This document shows positions 34,738 to 43,582 of a stretch of 64,000 bases of DNA, in pieces. The notes beneath the pieces were generated by a model. The model made no database searches, had not been told where the DNA came from, and saw nothing but the letters and a program-made list of their open reading frames with translations. How positions within the stretch are numbered: position 1 is the first letter of the stretch; the number at the start of each line of letters is the position of its first letter. The position numbers and the translations under genes are program-made. The stretch is taken from NCBI GenBank assembly GCA_965277615.1, contig CBDIDG010000004.1, positions 124,001 to 188,000 on the forward strand. The letters run 5' to 3'. Source of the DNA: Bog-532 sp965277615. Lineage in GTDB: Bacteria; Actinomycetota; Actinomycetes; Streptosporangiales; Streptosporangiaceae.

Positions 34738-35820
34738 GTGCTGATTGAGAAGTTCGACGCCGCGGCGGACCAGGCGTCGGCGCGGGCCTTGTACGACGTG
34801 TACGCGGCCGGGGCGCCGGTGGACGAGCCCGGCAGTCCGATCATGTCGGCCCGAGTCTGGTGCGGGCTGATCGCGCGGGGCTGGTGTGACGAGCCGCGGG
34901 AGAACTGGCTGGCCCGCGTGGCGCCGGGCGGGGCTGGGCGGGCCGGGGCTGGGCGGGCCGGGGCTGGGCCGGCCGAGGCTGGGCCGACCGGAGGGCCGAT
35001 CCTGGGCGGGTACTCGCTGGAGCTGCCGGATAAGGAGAACCCGGACCGAGCGGGGCTGACCCTGCTGGTGGCGCCGGAGCGCCGCCGGACCGGGGTGGGA
35101 GGCACGCTGCTGCGGCACGCCCTGGCCCGCGCGGCGGAGCTCGGCCGTCACACGGTAACCAGTGAAGTCATGGCGGGCACACCCGGCGACAGTTTCGCGC
35201 GGGCCGTGGGCGCCCGGGCCAGCCTGGTCGAGAACCGCCGGATGCTGGACGTGGCCGCGATCCCCGGCGACCGGCTGGCCCGCCTGCGGACCGAGGCGAC
35301 GGCCCATGCGGCGGCTTATACGCTGACCCGCTGGGAGGGGCGGACGCCAGAAGTTTGGCTGAACCCGGTGGCCCAGCTGAACGAAGCCATGGCCGACGCG
35401 CCGCACAGCGACGGGGAGCAGCCCCAGGTCTGGGACGCGGCCCGGGTCCGGCTGACCGACCAGCTGAGCGAGGCCAAGGGCCTGCGCCGGTATTCGGTCG
35501 CCGCGGTCCACGCGAGCACCGGCGAACTCGCGGCCCTCACCCAGCTGTCCATCGAGGAGGACGATCCCAGCTGGGGCCACCAGGAAATGACCGCCGTGGC
35601 CCGGGCCCACCGCGGCCACCGCCTCGGCCTGCTGATCAAGGTGGACATGCTGGAGCGGCTGGCCGGGCGTGAACCCCAGGTCCGGTTCGTGCAGACGTGG
35701 AACGGCGAGACCAACGCGCACATGGTGGCGATCAATGAGGCCCTGGGCTTCGGCGACCCGCGCCCGGTCACCGCGTGGCGGCTGCCGACCCGGGTGCCGG
35801 CCGGAGCGGGTCAGTCGTAG
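34738..35820 (+). CDS. Tandem GNAT acetyltransferase-like protein
   Basis: 360 residues from a GTG. Two GNAT folds are visible. The first includes LTLLVAPERRRTGVGGTLLRHAL, a proper acetyl-CoA loop (R/QxxGxG). The second has MTAVARAHRGHRLGLLIKVDML and the family end VRFVQTWNGETNAHMVAINEALGF. A Gly/Ala/Arg insertion (residues about 63-85, GAGRAGAGRAGAGPAEAG) coded by a 15-base repeat interrupts the first domain. The layout resembles the mycothiol-synthase-like double GNATs of actinobacteria, though with unknown acceptor. Its 3' end overlaps the convergent era gene by ten bases. Confidence 0.88.
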   Translation: MLIEKFDAAADQASARALYDVYAAGAPVDEPGSPIMSARVWCGLIARGWCDEPRENWLARVAPGGAGRAGAGRAGAGPAEAGPTGGPILGGYSLELPDKENPDRAGLTLLVAPERRRTGVGGTLLRHALARAAELGRHTVTSEVMAGTPGDSFARAVGARASLVENRRMLDVAAIPGDRLARLRTEATAHAAAYTLTRWEGRTPEVWLNPVAQLNEAMADAPHSDGEQPQVWDAARVRLTDQLSEAKGLRRYSVAAVHASTGELAALTQLSIEEDDPSWGHQEMTAVARAHRGHRLGLLIKVDMLERLAGREPQVRFVQTWNGETNAHMVAINEALGFGDPRPVTAWRLPTRVPAGAGQS

Positions 35821-36923
35821 AAACCGAGGCGGCGCAATTCCTTGGGGCTGCGCTGCCAGTCCTTGGCCACCTTGACGCGCAGGTCGAGATAGACGCGGGT
35901 GCCCAGCAGGGCCTCGATCTGCGCCCGGGCCCGGCTGCCGACGTCCTTCAGGCGCGCGCCCTTGGTCCCGATGACGATGGCCTTCTGGCTGGGGCGCTCG
36001 ACGTACATCTCGGCGTAGACGTCGGTGAGGTCTTCCTTACCGGCCCGCGGTTTCATCTCCTCGACCACGACCGCGATCGAGTGCGGCAGCTCTTCCCTGA
36101 CCCCTTCCAGGGCGGCCTCGCGGATAAGCTCGGCCACCAGGTCGCGTTCCGGCTCGTCGGTCAGCTCGCCGTCGGGGTACAGCGGCACGCCTTCGGGCAG
36201 ATGCGAGACCAGCACGTCGGCCAGCACGTCCAGGTTGTAGCCGCTGACCGCGGAGACCGGCACCACGTCGGCCCAGTCGCCCAGCTCGGACACCGCGGTG
36301 AGCTGGGCCAGCACGCGCTGCGGCGGAACCCGGTCGGTCTTGGTCACCACAGCCACGACCGGGGTGCCCTTGATCGAGGCCAGTTCGCGGGCCAGATAGC
36401 GGTCGCCCGGGCCGACCGGGTCGCCGGCCGGGATGCAGAAGCCGATCACGTCGACCTCGGTCAGGGTGGAGCGGACCAGGCTGTCCAGCCGCTCCCCCAG
36501 CAGGGTGCGCGGCTTGTGCAGTCCGGGCGTGTCGACCAGGATCAGCTGCGCGTCGGGCCGGTGCACGATGCCCCGGATGGCCCGCCGGGTGGTCTGCGGC
36601 TGGCTGCTGGTGATGGCCACCTTGGTCCCGACCAGCGCGTTCATCAGCGTGGACTTGCCCACGTTGGGCCGCCCGGTAAAGGCCACGAAGCCGGACCGGA
36701 AACCGGGGGGGCTGGTGGGGTCGCTGGGGGTGGCGGAGCTGGTGGGGTTGCGGCGGGTGGTGGGGTCGCCGGGGGCGGTGGGGCCGGAGGTGGCGGGGTC
36801 GCCGGAGGCGGTGGGGCCGGAGGTGGCGGGGCGGCCGGGCGTGACGGAGTGGCCGGGGCTGGTGGGGCGACGGGACTGGCCGGAAGTGGGGCCGCGGGAC
36901 TGGCCGGGCTGAGTGGCGCGCAT
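35811..36923 (-). CDS. era: GTPase Era with repeat-derived N-terminal extension
   Basis: 370 residues against about 300 for Era. The core starts at residue 77 (GFVAFTGRPNVGKSTLMNAL, Walker A). SQPQTTRRAIRGI is the switch region, DTPGLHKPRTLLGERL is G3, TKTD replaces the usual NKxD, and the KH domain ends VKVAKDWQRSPKELRRLGFYD. Era binds the 3' end of 16S rRNA during 30S assembly. The first 75 residues are Pro/Thr/Ser-rich with ATSGPTASGDP-type repeats coded by a GGTGGCGGGGTCGCCGGAGG-like array. An internal start is possible, but no better ribosome site is seen near the core. It follows the cdd-like gene by three bases. Confidence 0.93.
   Translation of the reverse strand: MRATQPGQSRGPTSGQSRRPTSPGHSVTPGRPATSGPTASGDPATSGPTAPGDPTTRRNPTSSATPSDPTSPPGFRSGFVAFTGRPNVGKSTLMNALVGTKVAITSSQPQTTRRAIRGIVHRPDAQLILVDTPGLHKPRTLLGERLDSLVRSTLTEVDVIGFCIPAGDPVGPGDRYLARELASIKGTPVVAVVTKTDRVPPQRVLAQLTAVSELGDWADVVPVSAVSGYNLDVLADVLVSHLPEGVPLYPDGELTDEPERDLVAELIREAALEGVREELPHSIAVVVEEMKPRAGKEDLTDVYAEMYVERPSQKAIVIGTKGARLKDVGSRARAQIEALLGTRVYLDLRVKVAKDWQRSPKELRRLGFYD
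36735..36880 (-). repeat. Imperfect tandem repeat coding the Era N-terminal extension
   Basis: Several imperfect units of 27 to 45 bases containing GGTGGCGGGGTCGCCGG and GGTGGGGCCGGA code repeated (S/T)GPTA(S/P)GDPAT segments. The array is confined to the non-core N-terminus of Era. Confidence 0.75.
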
Positions 36924-36926
36924 GGG

Positions 36927-37271
36927 TCAGGGCTTCAGGGTGTCGCGGAGGGACCCGTCGGGGCCGGCCAGGAACACAGGTGCCTTCGGCCCGAGGTCGC
37001 GGACGGCGGCCAGGTCGCCGGGGTCAGCCTCATCGGCCTCGCCGACCAGCGCGGCGGCTTCGAGGGCGGACGCGCCGCTGGAGACGGCCATGGCCACGGC
37101 CAGCCGGAGCGCGGACAGCTGCAGCGACGGCAGGGCCACGGCGGCGGCGGCGTAGGTGCGGCCGGTCTCGTCCCGGACGGCCGCCCCTTCGGCCGACGCC
37201 ACCCGGGCCCGGGTCGACCGGGCCAGCGTAATGATCTTCAGGTCCTCGGGACTCAGCTCCGCGTCGCTCAC
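36927..37271 (-). CDS. Degenerate cytidine deaminase-like protein
   Basis: 114 residues. VASAEGAAVRDETGRTYAAAAVALPSLQLSALRLAVAMAVSSGA follows the start of the cytidine deaminase fold closely (substrate strand, then the helix that normally begins with HAE). However the HAE motif is replaced by LSALR and no PCxxC zinc motif is present, so the zinc site is gone. It is likely to be a non-catalytic relative. It sits between the CBS/CorC-type gene and era, a place where actinobacteria usually carry such a gene, so it may have a conserved structural or regulatory job. Confidence 0.75.
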   Translation of the reverse strand: MSDAELSPEDLKIITLARSTRARVASAEGAAVRDETGRTYAAAAVALPSLQLSALRLAVAMAVSSGASALEAAALVGEADEADPGDLAAVRDLGPKAPVFLAGPDGSLRDTLKP

Positions 37272-37297
37272 GGATCGAGTGTAGGCGGCCTGGATGC

Positions 37298-38599
37298 TCA
37301 GGAGGCGGACCGCTCGGCTTCGTCTTCGGTCTCGGCCGCCGCGGGCACCCGCTCGACCAGAACCGTGCCGATGCGGTTGCGGCGGCCGGACAGGTTCTCG
37401 GCCGTGAGCCGGAGACCGCCGATGGTGCCTTCCGAGCCGGCGATCGGCACCCGGCCCAGGGCGTGGGCCAGCAGGCCGCCGACGGTCTCCACGTCCTCGG
37501 CCTGAATGGTGACGCCGAAGATCTCGGCCAGCTCATCGACGGACAGCCGGGCCGCGACCCGGGCCACGTCCGGGGACAGCCACTCGACCGGCGGCCGCTC
37601 CTGGTCGTACTCGTCGGTGATCTCGCCGACGATCTCCTCCAGGATGTCCTCGATCGTGACCAGGCCCGCGGTGCCGCCGTACTCGTCGATCACGATGGCC
37701 ACGTGGATCTGCTGCGACTGCATCTGGCGCAGCATCTCGTCGATGGGCTTGCTGTCGGGCACGTAGCTGGCCGGGCGCATGACCTCACGCACGCTGGTGG
37801 CGCCGGCGTCCGGGTGCTCGTGGCTCCAGGCCACGATGTCCTTGAGGTAGGCGATGCCCACCACGTCGTCCTCGTTCTCCCCGGCCACCGGGATGCGGGA
37901 GAACCCGCTGCGCAGGTGCAGGGACAGCGCCTGATCCACGCTCTTGTCCCCGTCGATGAACACCATCTCGGTGCGCGGCACCATCACCTCACGGACGATG
38001 GTGTCGCCGAGCTCGAACACCGACCGGACCATCTCGCGCTCGCCGGGCTCGATCACGCTGCGCTGCTCGAGGAAGTCGACCAGGCCGCGCAGCTCCGACT
38101 TGCCCGCCAGCGGGCCGACCGTGGTGCCGCGCCCGCGGGTGAGCACGCTGCCCGCGGCGACCACGATCCGGGGGACGGGGCCCAGGATCACGCCGAGCGG
38201 GTAGAGGACGGTGGCCGCGCCCAGCGCCACCCGCTCGGCCCCGCGCCGGCCCAGCGGGACCGGGCTGATCCCGACCACCAGGTAGCCGACCACGATCATG
38301 ACGCCCAGCGCGATGAGGAAGGCCTTCCAGCCGTCGCCGAACCAGTGCACGAACGCCGCCACGACCAGCACGGTGGCCGACGTCTCGCAGGCCACGCGCA
38401 GCAGCAGCAGGATGTTCAGGTAGCGGGGCAGGTCAGCGAAGACGGCCTGCAGCCGCTTCGACGCCGGGCGGCCGGTGCCGATGAGCTGCTCCGCGCCCAT
38501 CGCCGACAGCCGGGCCAGGGTGACTTCGGCGCTGGCCCACCAGCCCGCCATGAGCACGAGCACGATCGCGGCCGCTACCAGCCAGCCCTGGGCGGACAT
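37298..38599 (-). CDS. HlyC/CorC-type membrane protein with CBS domains (CNNM family)
   Basis: 433 residues. The N-terminal DUF21/CNNM region has four membrane helices (WLVAAAIVLVLMAGWWASAE, LNILLLLRVACETSATVLVVAAFV, LIALGVMIVVGYLVVGISP, VALGAATVLYPLGVILGP). A CBS pair follows with REVMVPRTEMVFIDGDKSV and VIDEYGGTAGLVTIEDILEEIVGEI. The last part is the CorC_HlyC transporter-associated domain. Such proteins are linked to magnesium or cobalt efflux. The ATG overlaps the ybeY end by 25 bases, so it is in the phoH-ybeY operon. Confidence 0.92.
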   Translation of the reverse strand: MSAQGWLVAAAIVLVLMAGWWASAEVTLARLSAMGAEQLIGTGRPASKRLQAVFADLPRYLNILLLLRVACETSATVLVVAAFVHWFGDGWKAFLIALGVMIVVGYLVVGISPVPLGRRGAERVALGAATVLYPLGVILGPVPRIVVAAGSVLTRGRGTTVGPLAGKSELRGLVDFLEQRSVIEPGEREMVRSVFELGDTIVREVMVPRTEMVFIDGDKSVDQALSLHLRSGFSRIPVAGENEDDVVGIAYLKDIVAWSHEHPDAGATSVREVMRPASYVPDSKPIDEMLRQMQSQQIHVAIVIDEYGGTAGLVTIEDILEEIVGEITDEYDQERPPVEWLSPDVARVAARLSVDELAEIFGVTIQAEDVETVGGLLAHALGRVPIAGSEGTIGGLRLTAENLSGRRNRIGTVLVERVPAAAETEDEAERSAS

Positions 38600-39093
38600 A
38601 ACCCCGAACCTTCCTGCTTCCCGGCCTGCTTGAGCAGCCGGTCCTGCAGGCCGAACATCTCGGCCTTGTCGTCCGGCTCGGCGTGGTCGTAGCCCAGCAG
38701 GTGCAAGATGCCGTGCACCGCCAGCAGCTCCAGCTCGGCCTGGGTGCTGTGGCCCGCCTCCCGGGCCTGGGCCGCGGCCACCTGCGGGCAGAGCACCACG
38801 TCCCCGAGCAGGCCCGGGTCGGGGCCCGGCTCCTCGGCTCCGGCCCGGCCGACGTTGACCCCGCCCAGGTGGGGCGGGCGCAGCTCGTCCATGGGGAACG
38901 CGAGCACGTCGGTCGGCCCGGGCTCGCCCATCCACCGCTCGTGCAGCTCGGCCATGGCCTTCTCGTCCACCAGCAGCACGGACAGCTCGGCCAGCGGGTG
39001 AATGTGCAGCTCGTCCAGCACGGAGCGGGCGATCGCGGCCAGCGCGACCTCGTCCACGGCCACGCCGGACTCGTTGGCGATGTCGATGCTCAC
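38575..39093 (-). CDS. ybeY: Endoribonuclease YbeY (rRNA maturation)
   Basis: 172 residues. The zinc-binding motif HGILHLLGYDHAEPDD is intact (three His), and PTDVLAFPMDE, the second conserved block, precedes it. YbeY processes the 3' end of 16S rRNA and takes part in ribosome quality control. It follows phoH by 13 bases and overlaps the CBS protein gene, giving the usual phoH-ybeY-CBS-cdd-era order. Era, the 16S 3'-end GTPase, is downstream in the same run. Confidence 0.95.
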   Translation of the reverse strand: MSIDIANESGVAVDEVALAAIARSVLDELHIHPLAELSVLLVDEKAMAELHERWMGEPGPTDVLAFPMDELRPPHLGGVNVGRAGAEEPGPDPGLLGDVVLCPQVAAAQAREAGHSTQAELELLAVHGILHLLGYDHAEPDDKAEMFGLQDRLLKQAGKQEGSGLCPPRAGW

Positions 39094-39106
39094 CAGGTGC
39101 GCGCGG

Positions 39107-40159
<1,053 letters not shown>

Positions 40160-40188
40160 TTATTTCGCTCTCGGAAGTCGCCCCGTCT

Positions 40189-40246
40189 GGCTAGCCCGGC
40201 TCGGCTAGCACCGTCGGCTAGCCCGGTTTGGCTAGCACTGTTTTGC
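40189..40246. repeat. 14-base tandem repeat between HIT gene and phoH
   Basis: Four imperfect copies of a CGGCTAGC(A/C)CCG-like unit (TCTGGCTAGCCCGGC, TCGGCTAGCACCG, TCGGCTAGCCCGGT, TTGGCTAGCACTG). It lies in the 129-base gap between the leftward HIT gene stop and the phoH start, so in the message linking them. Confidence 0.75.
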
Positions 40247-40288
40247 CAGGCTCCGCCCATGGTATCCGCCGGGACCGACGGCCGGTCC

Positions 40289-40633
40289 TCATCCGGGCGG
40301 CCACTCCAGGCGGCGGCCGCCGAGCACGTGGGCGTGCACGTGGTGCACGGTCTGGCCGGCGTCCGGGCCGGTGTTGAACACGACCCGGTACCCGCCGTCG
40401 GCCACCCCCTCGTCCACCGCGACCTGGTGCGCGAGCGTGGCCAGCTCCTCGAGCACGCCGTCGCCGGCCGCCGCGATCGCGGCCAGATCCGGGTAGTGCT
40501 CCCGCGGGATGACCAGGACGTGGGTCGAGGCCTGCGGGTTGATGTCACGGAACGCGACCGCGCGCGGGCTCTCACGGACAGTTTTGGCCGGTATCTCGCC
40601 GGACGCGATGCTGCAAAATAGGCAGTCAGGCAC
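40289..40633 (-). CDS. HIT family nucleotide-binding protein
   Basis: 114 residues. The histidine triad is HHVHAHVLGG near the C-terminus; the N-terminal DCLFCSIASGEIPAKTV has the Cys pair of the Hint subgroup, and FRDINPQASTHVLVIPREHY is conserved. Hint proteins hydrolyse AMP-lysine and other phosphoramidates. It lies upstream of phoH on the same strand, as in other actinobacteria. Confidence 0.94.
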   Translation of the reverse strand: MPDCLFCSIASGEIPAKTVRESPRAVAFRDINPQASTHVLVIPREHYPDLAAIAAAGDGVLEELATLAHQVAVDEGVADGGYRVVFNTGPDAGQTVHHVHAHVLGGRRLEWPPG

Positions 40634-41041
40634 ACTGGGATCCTAGCGCCGGACCGGTCCGGGCCGCCGTCATCCCAGGTCTGGTGGGACAAAACCCGAC
40701 AAACATCCGATTTTATGTCAGTAAATGTCCGGTTCGGGACCAAAGTCCTCAGTCGGGGATGGTTAGGTCCCCGAAATTCTTCTGAGTGTGTTCTAAGCCG
40801 GGTAGCGCAGATAGGCTGGCAAAGCGATCCAGGGCGATTTTGTGCGACAGACCCAAGATTGCCTGTTTCTGAGGCATGGGGATGGGGCACGAACAGCGCT
40901 TATGGATCGTTGGCCGTCTGGCGCCGGGGAGGTGCCTGGGGGGCGGCCAAGGGATCGCCAACTCGGGTGGGGTGGGCTAGTTGGGCAGTTATCGCTGTCT
41001 GAAGATCGAGATGGGCGGGAACTCGGCGGTGAATAATATTC
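40634..41041. other. 408-base divergent intergenic region
   Basis: No supported gene. It separates the leftward HIT gene from the rightward ECF sigma gene. A perfect 14-base palindrome CCGGACCGGTCCGG lies at 40649-40662 close to the HIT start. The middle (40680-40860) is less GC-rich, with TTTTATGTCAGTAAATGTCC and similar. Just before the sigma gene AATAATATTC could form a -10 element. Confidence 0.5.
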
Positions 41042-41635
41042 ATGACCTCGGGTGAACCGGCCAGGGGACGTGCGCGTCCTACATCTGTGACCGAGACCCT
41101 TGTGGCCGGCGCGATGGTGGGTGCGGCACCCGAGAAGCTGGATTTGACGGCCGATGAGGCAGTGACCCAGCTCTACAGCAACCACTACCGATCGCTGGTC
41201 CGGCTGGCTGGCCTGCTGGTGCGGGACGAGCCGACGGCCGAAGAAGTGGTGCAGGAGTGCTTCATCGCCATGCACGACGGCTGGCGGCGGCTCCGGGAGG
41301 AAGACAAGGCGCTTTCCTACCTGAAGCAGGCCGTGGTGAACCGGTCCCGGTCGGTGCTGCGGCACCGCAGTGTGGTGGACCGCAACGCGCCCAAGCCGGT
41401 GCCGGACATGCCGAGCGCCGAGCAGGGTGCCATCACCTTGCTGGAACGCAGTGAGGTGATCTCGGCCCTGCGGGGCCTGCCCGACCGGCAACGGCAGGCG
41501 CTGGTCCTCCGCTACTATGCCGACCTGTCAGAAGCCCAGATCGCGGAGATGATGGGCATCAGCAAGGGTGCGGTCAAGAGCCACACCGCCCGGGGGATGT
41601 CGTCCCTGCGGGCGGTCCTGGAGAAGACTGCATGA
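41042..41635 (+). CDS. ECF sigma factor, SigE-like family
   Basis: 197 residues. Region 2 is QLYSNHYRSLVRLAGLLVRD with EEVVQECFIAMHDGWRRL, and region 4 is LPDRQRQALVLRYYADLSEAQIAEMMGISKGAVKSH. The first 35 residues are a variable extension. There is no strong ribosome site before this ATG; an internal start near AGAMVGAAPEKLDLT is possible. The next gene begins 16 bases downstream and codes a membrane protein with a large exported tail, so it may be the cognate regulator. Confidence 0.9.
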   Translation: MTSGEPARGRARPTSVTETLVAGAMVGAAPEKLDLTADEAVTQLYSNHYRSLVRLAGLLVRDEPTAEEVVQECFIAMHDGWRRLREEDKALSYLKQAVVNRSRSVLRHRSVVDRNAPKPVPDMPSAEQGAITLLERSEVISALRGLPDRQRQALVLRYYADLSEAQIAEMMGISKGAVKSHTARGMSSLRAVLEKTA

Positions 41636-41651
41636 CCGGAGAACTATCTCA

Positions 41652-42776
41652 ATGACCTCGTCCGACGACGACCTCTCCTGGCTCCTCCGGCGTGAGCTGC
41701 ACGCCGAGGCGGCTCGGCTGACGCCTGCGCCGGATGGCTTGGGCCAGATCCGCGGGCAACTGGGGTCGAGGTCGGCCTGGCACCACTTCACAGGCAGCCT
41801 GCGGGTCGACGCGGAGCGCTACGGCCTGCACGCCCGCCATCTCGTGGCCGAGGCCGGCGACGCGGTCCTGCGGCTGCTGCGGTTCGCCTCCGGCCGGTCC
41901 GGCGGGGAACGGCACGGGTCCCGGCCGGGCATGGTCTGGCTGCGGCCGGTGGTGGCCCTGGCCGCGGTGTGCATCTTCGCGGGAAGCGCAGCGGCGGTGC
42001 CGGGGGTGCGGCACGCGATCACGACCATCGGCTCGTCCAATACCGGCAGCACGACGCCGGTGAACGGGTCCGGCGGCGGCAACGGCGCGGGCACCGGCCA
42101 GCGGATCAACAACGGCGGCGGGAACGGCAGCGGGAACGGCGCGCCGGGCCAGGGCAGCGGGACCACCGTGAGCGCCAGCCCGAACCCCCATGCGACCTGC
42201 ACCACCCCGGCCAAGGCGGTTCCGTCCGTCAAGCCGAGCGGGACCAAGTCCCGCAAGGCCACGGTGAAGCCGACCGTGTCCCCGGCCACCAGCACCCCGC
42301 CGGCCACGCCGACGGTCACGGCCACGCCGTCCGGCCCCACCGCATCGGACACGCCGGTGCCGGGCACGAGCGCACCGGTCAAGAACAGCGCCAGCGACAG
42401 CACGCACCTCAGCGCGGCCAGGCCGTGCCAGGGACCGACCCCGCCGCAGTCAGGAAAGGGGTCGGCCTCGGCTTCGTCGGCCGGCGCCTCCCACCTGCCC
42501 GCGTTGCTGCCGACGCCGGCCGCGAGTAAGACTCCGGCCAGCACGCCCAGCACCGCACCGGTCACCCCGTCCAGCACGCCGACCACCTCGGACAGTGCTA
42601 GCAACAGCGGGGCCGGCACCAGCGGGGCTGGCGATAGCAGCGGCGGCAACAGCAGCACGAGCCAGTCCGGCTCGTCCCGAGGCGGGCGGCACGGAGGCGG
42701 CGGCCATGGCGGCCGCCACCACCATCGCCAGCAGCCGCCCTCCTCCGGCGCGACCTCCTCGGCGACCTCGTCCTGA
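41652..42776 (+). CDS. Membrane protein with Ser/Thr/Pro/Gly-rich tail, candidate anti-sigma partner
   Basis: 374 residues. A soluble N-terminal part of about 95 residues (SSDDDLSWLLRRELHAEAARL) precedes one membrane helix (MVWLRPVVALAAVCIFAGSAAAVPGV). The remaining 250 residues are low-complexity Gly/Asn then Ser/Thr/Pro and end in a Gly/His stretch. The position right after an ECF sigma gene and the one-helix topology suit a partner of the sigma factor. No zinc anti-sigma motif (HxxxCxxC) is present, so that role is inference. Confidence 0.7.
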   Translation: MTSSDDDLSWLLRRELHAEAARLTPAPDGLGQIRGQLGSRSAWHHFTGSLRVDAERYGLHARHLVAEAGDAVLRLLRFASGRSGGERHGSRPGMVWLRPVVALAAVCIFAGSAAAVPGVRHAITTIGSSNTGSTTPVNGSGGGNGAGTGQRINNGGGNGSGNGAPGQGSGTTVSASPNPHATCTTPAKAVPSVKPSGTKSRKATVKPTVSPATSTPPATPTVTATPSGPTASDTPVPGTSAPVKNSASDSTHLSAARPCQGPTPPQSGKGSASASSAGASHLPALLPTPAASKTPASTPSTAPVTPSSTPTTSDSASNSGAGTSGAGDSSGGNSSTSQSGSSRGGRHGGGGHGGRHHHRQQPPSSGATSSATSS

Positions 42777-42782
42777 CCCGCC

Positions 42783-42846
42783 TGGTGTTACCAGCGGCTG
42801 GTGTTACCAGCGGCTGGTGTTACCAGCGGCTGGTGTTACCAGCGGC
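42783..42846. repeat. 16-base tandem repeat, four copies, spanning the rsmE stop
   Basis: The unit TGGTGTTACCAGCGGC repeats from 42783 with a 16-base period; TTA triplets fall at 42788, 42804, 42820 and 42836. The rightmost copy contains the end of rsmE (GRW and TAA). The three others lie downstream of the stop and upstream of the convergent gene's stop at 42776. Confidence 0.92.
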
Positions 42847-43582
42847 CGGTGCGGCTCATCAGCACGGCGGCCGCTGCGGCGCCCGCGGTGGACGTGCGCA
42901 GCACGGACTCACCCAGGCGGACCGGGTGGGCTCCGGCCGCGGTGAACGAGGCCAGCTCGCCCGGGCTGACGCCGCCTTCGGGCCCGACCACCAGGACCAG
43001 GTCGCCGCGGGCGGGCAGGTCCAGCCGGGACAGCGCGGCATCGGCGCCCGGCTCCAGCACCACGGCCGCGGCGGCGGCCGCGATCCGGGCGGCCACGTCG
43101 GCGGTGGAGGCCAGGCCGGTGACGTCCGGGATGCGGGACCGGCGGGCCTGCTTGGCTGCCTCGCGGGCGGCGGAGCGCCAGCGGGCCAGCGCCTTGGCCG
43201 CCCGGTCACCTGCGGGCCAGCGGGCCACGCAGCGCTCGGCGGCCCACGGCACGATCACGTCCACGCCGACCTCGGTCATCGTCTCGGTGGCCAGCTCGGC
43301 CCGGTCACCCTTGGGCAGCGCCTGCACGACCACGATCCGCGGCTCCGGGGCCGGTACCTCCCGCCGGGCCTGGACCCGCAGCTCGACGCGGCCCGCGCCG
43401 GCCTCGGTGACCACGCACTCGGCGATCACCCCGGCGCCGTCGGCCACGTCCACCCGCTCACCGGGCCGGATCCGGCGCACGGTGGCCGCGTGCCGTCCTT
43501 CGGCGCCGGTCAGCACGATCAGCGCGCCCTCGATGGCCGCGGTCACGTCGACGCCGTCGGCCAGGAAGACCGGCGCGGTCAC
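42836..43582 (-). CDS. rsmE: 16S rRNA (uracil1498-N3)-methyltransferase
   Basis: 248 residues, GTG start placed directly after the dnaJ TAG. The N-terminal PUA-like domain (VFLADGVDVTAAIEGALIVL, EGRHAATVRRIRPGERVDV) leads to the SPOUT knot with LVVGPEGGVSPGELASFTAAG and RLGESVLRTSTAGAAAA, the S-adenosylmethionine-binding trefoil. It methylates U1498 of 16S rRNA. Placement in the hrcA-dnaJ-rsmE run is standard. Confidence 0.94.
   Translation of the reverse strand: MTAPVFLADGVDVTAAIEGALIVLTGAEGRHAATVRRIRPGERVDVADGAGVIAECVVTEAGAGRVELRVQARREVPAPEPRIVVVQALPKGDRAELATETMTEVGVDVIVPWAAERCVARWPAGDRAAKALARWRSAAREAAKQARRSRIPDVTGLASTADVAARIAAAAAAVVLEPGADAALSRLDLPARGDLVLVVGPEGGVSPGELASFTAAGAHPVRLGESVLRTSTAGAAAAAVLMSRTGRW

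Noticed and set aside
35775..37505. A long plus-strand frame over era and the deaminase-like gene
   Set aside because: It is Gly/Ala-rich and driven by the repeat array antisense to Era; no family features and no ribosome site.
40649..40662. Palindrome CCGGACCGGTCCGG as operator of the HIT-phoH run
   Set aside because: Fourteen-base palindromes of C and G are frequent in such GC-rich sequence; nothing else supports it.
42783..42846. Possible CRISPR-like array
   Set aside because: Units are 16 bases with no spacers between them; no cas genes are near. The same applies to the other short arrays.
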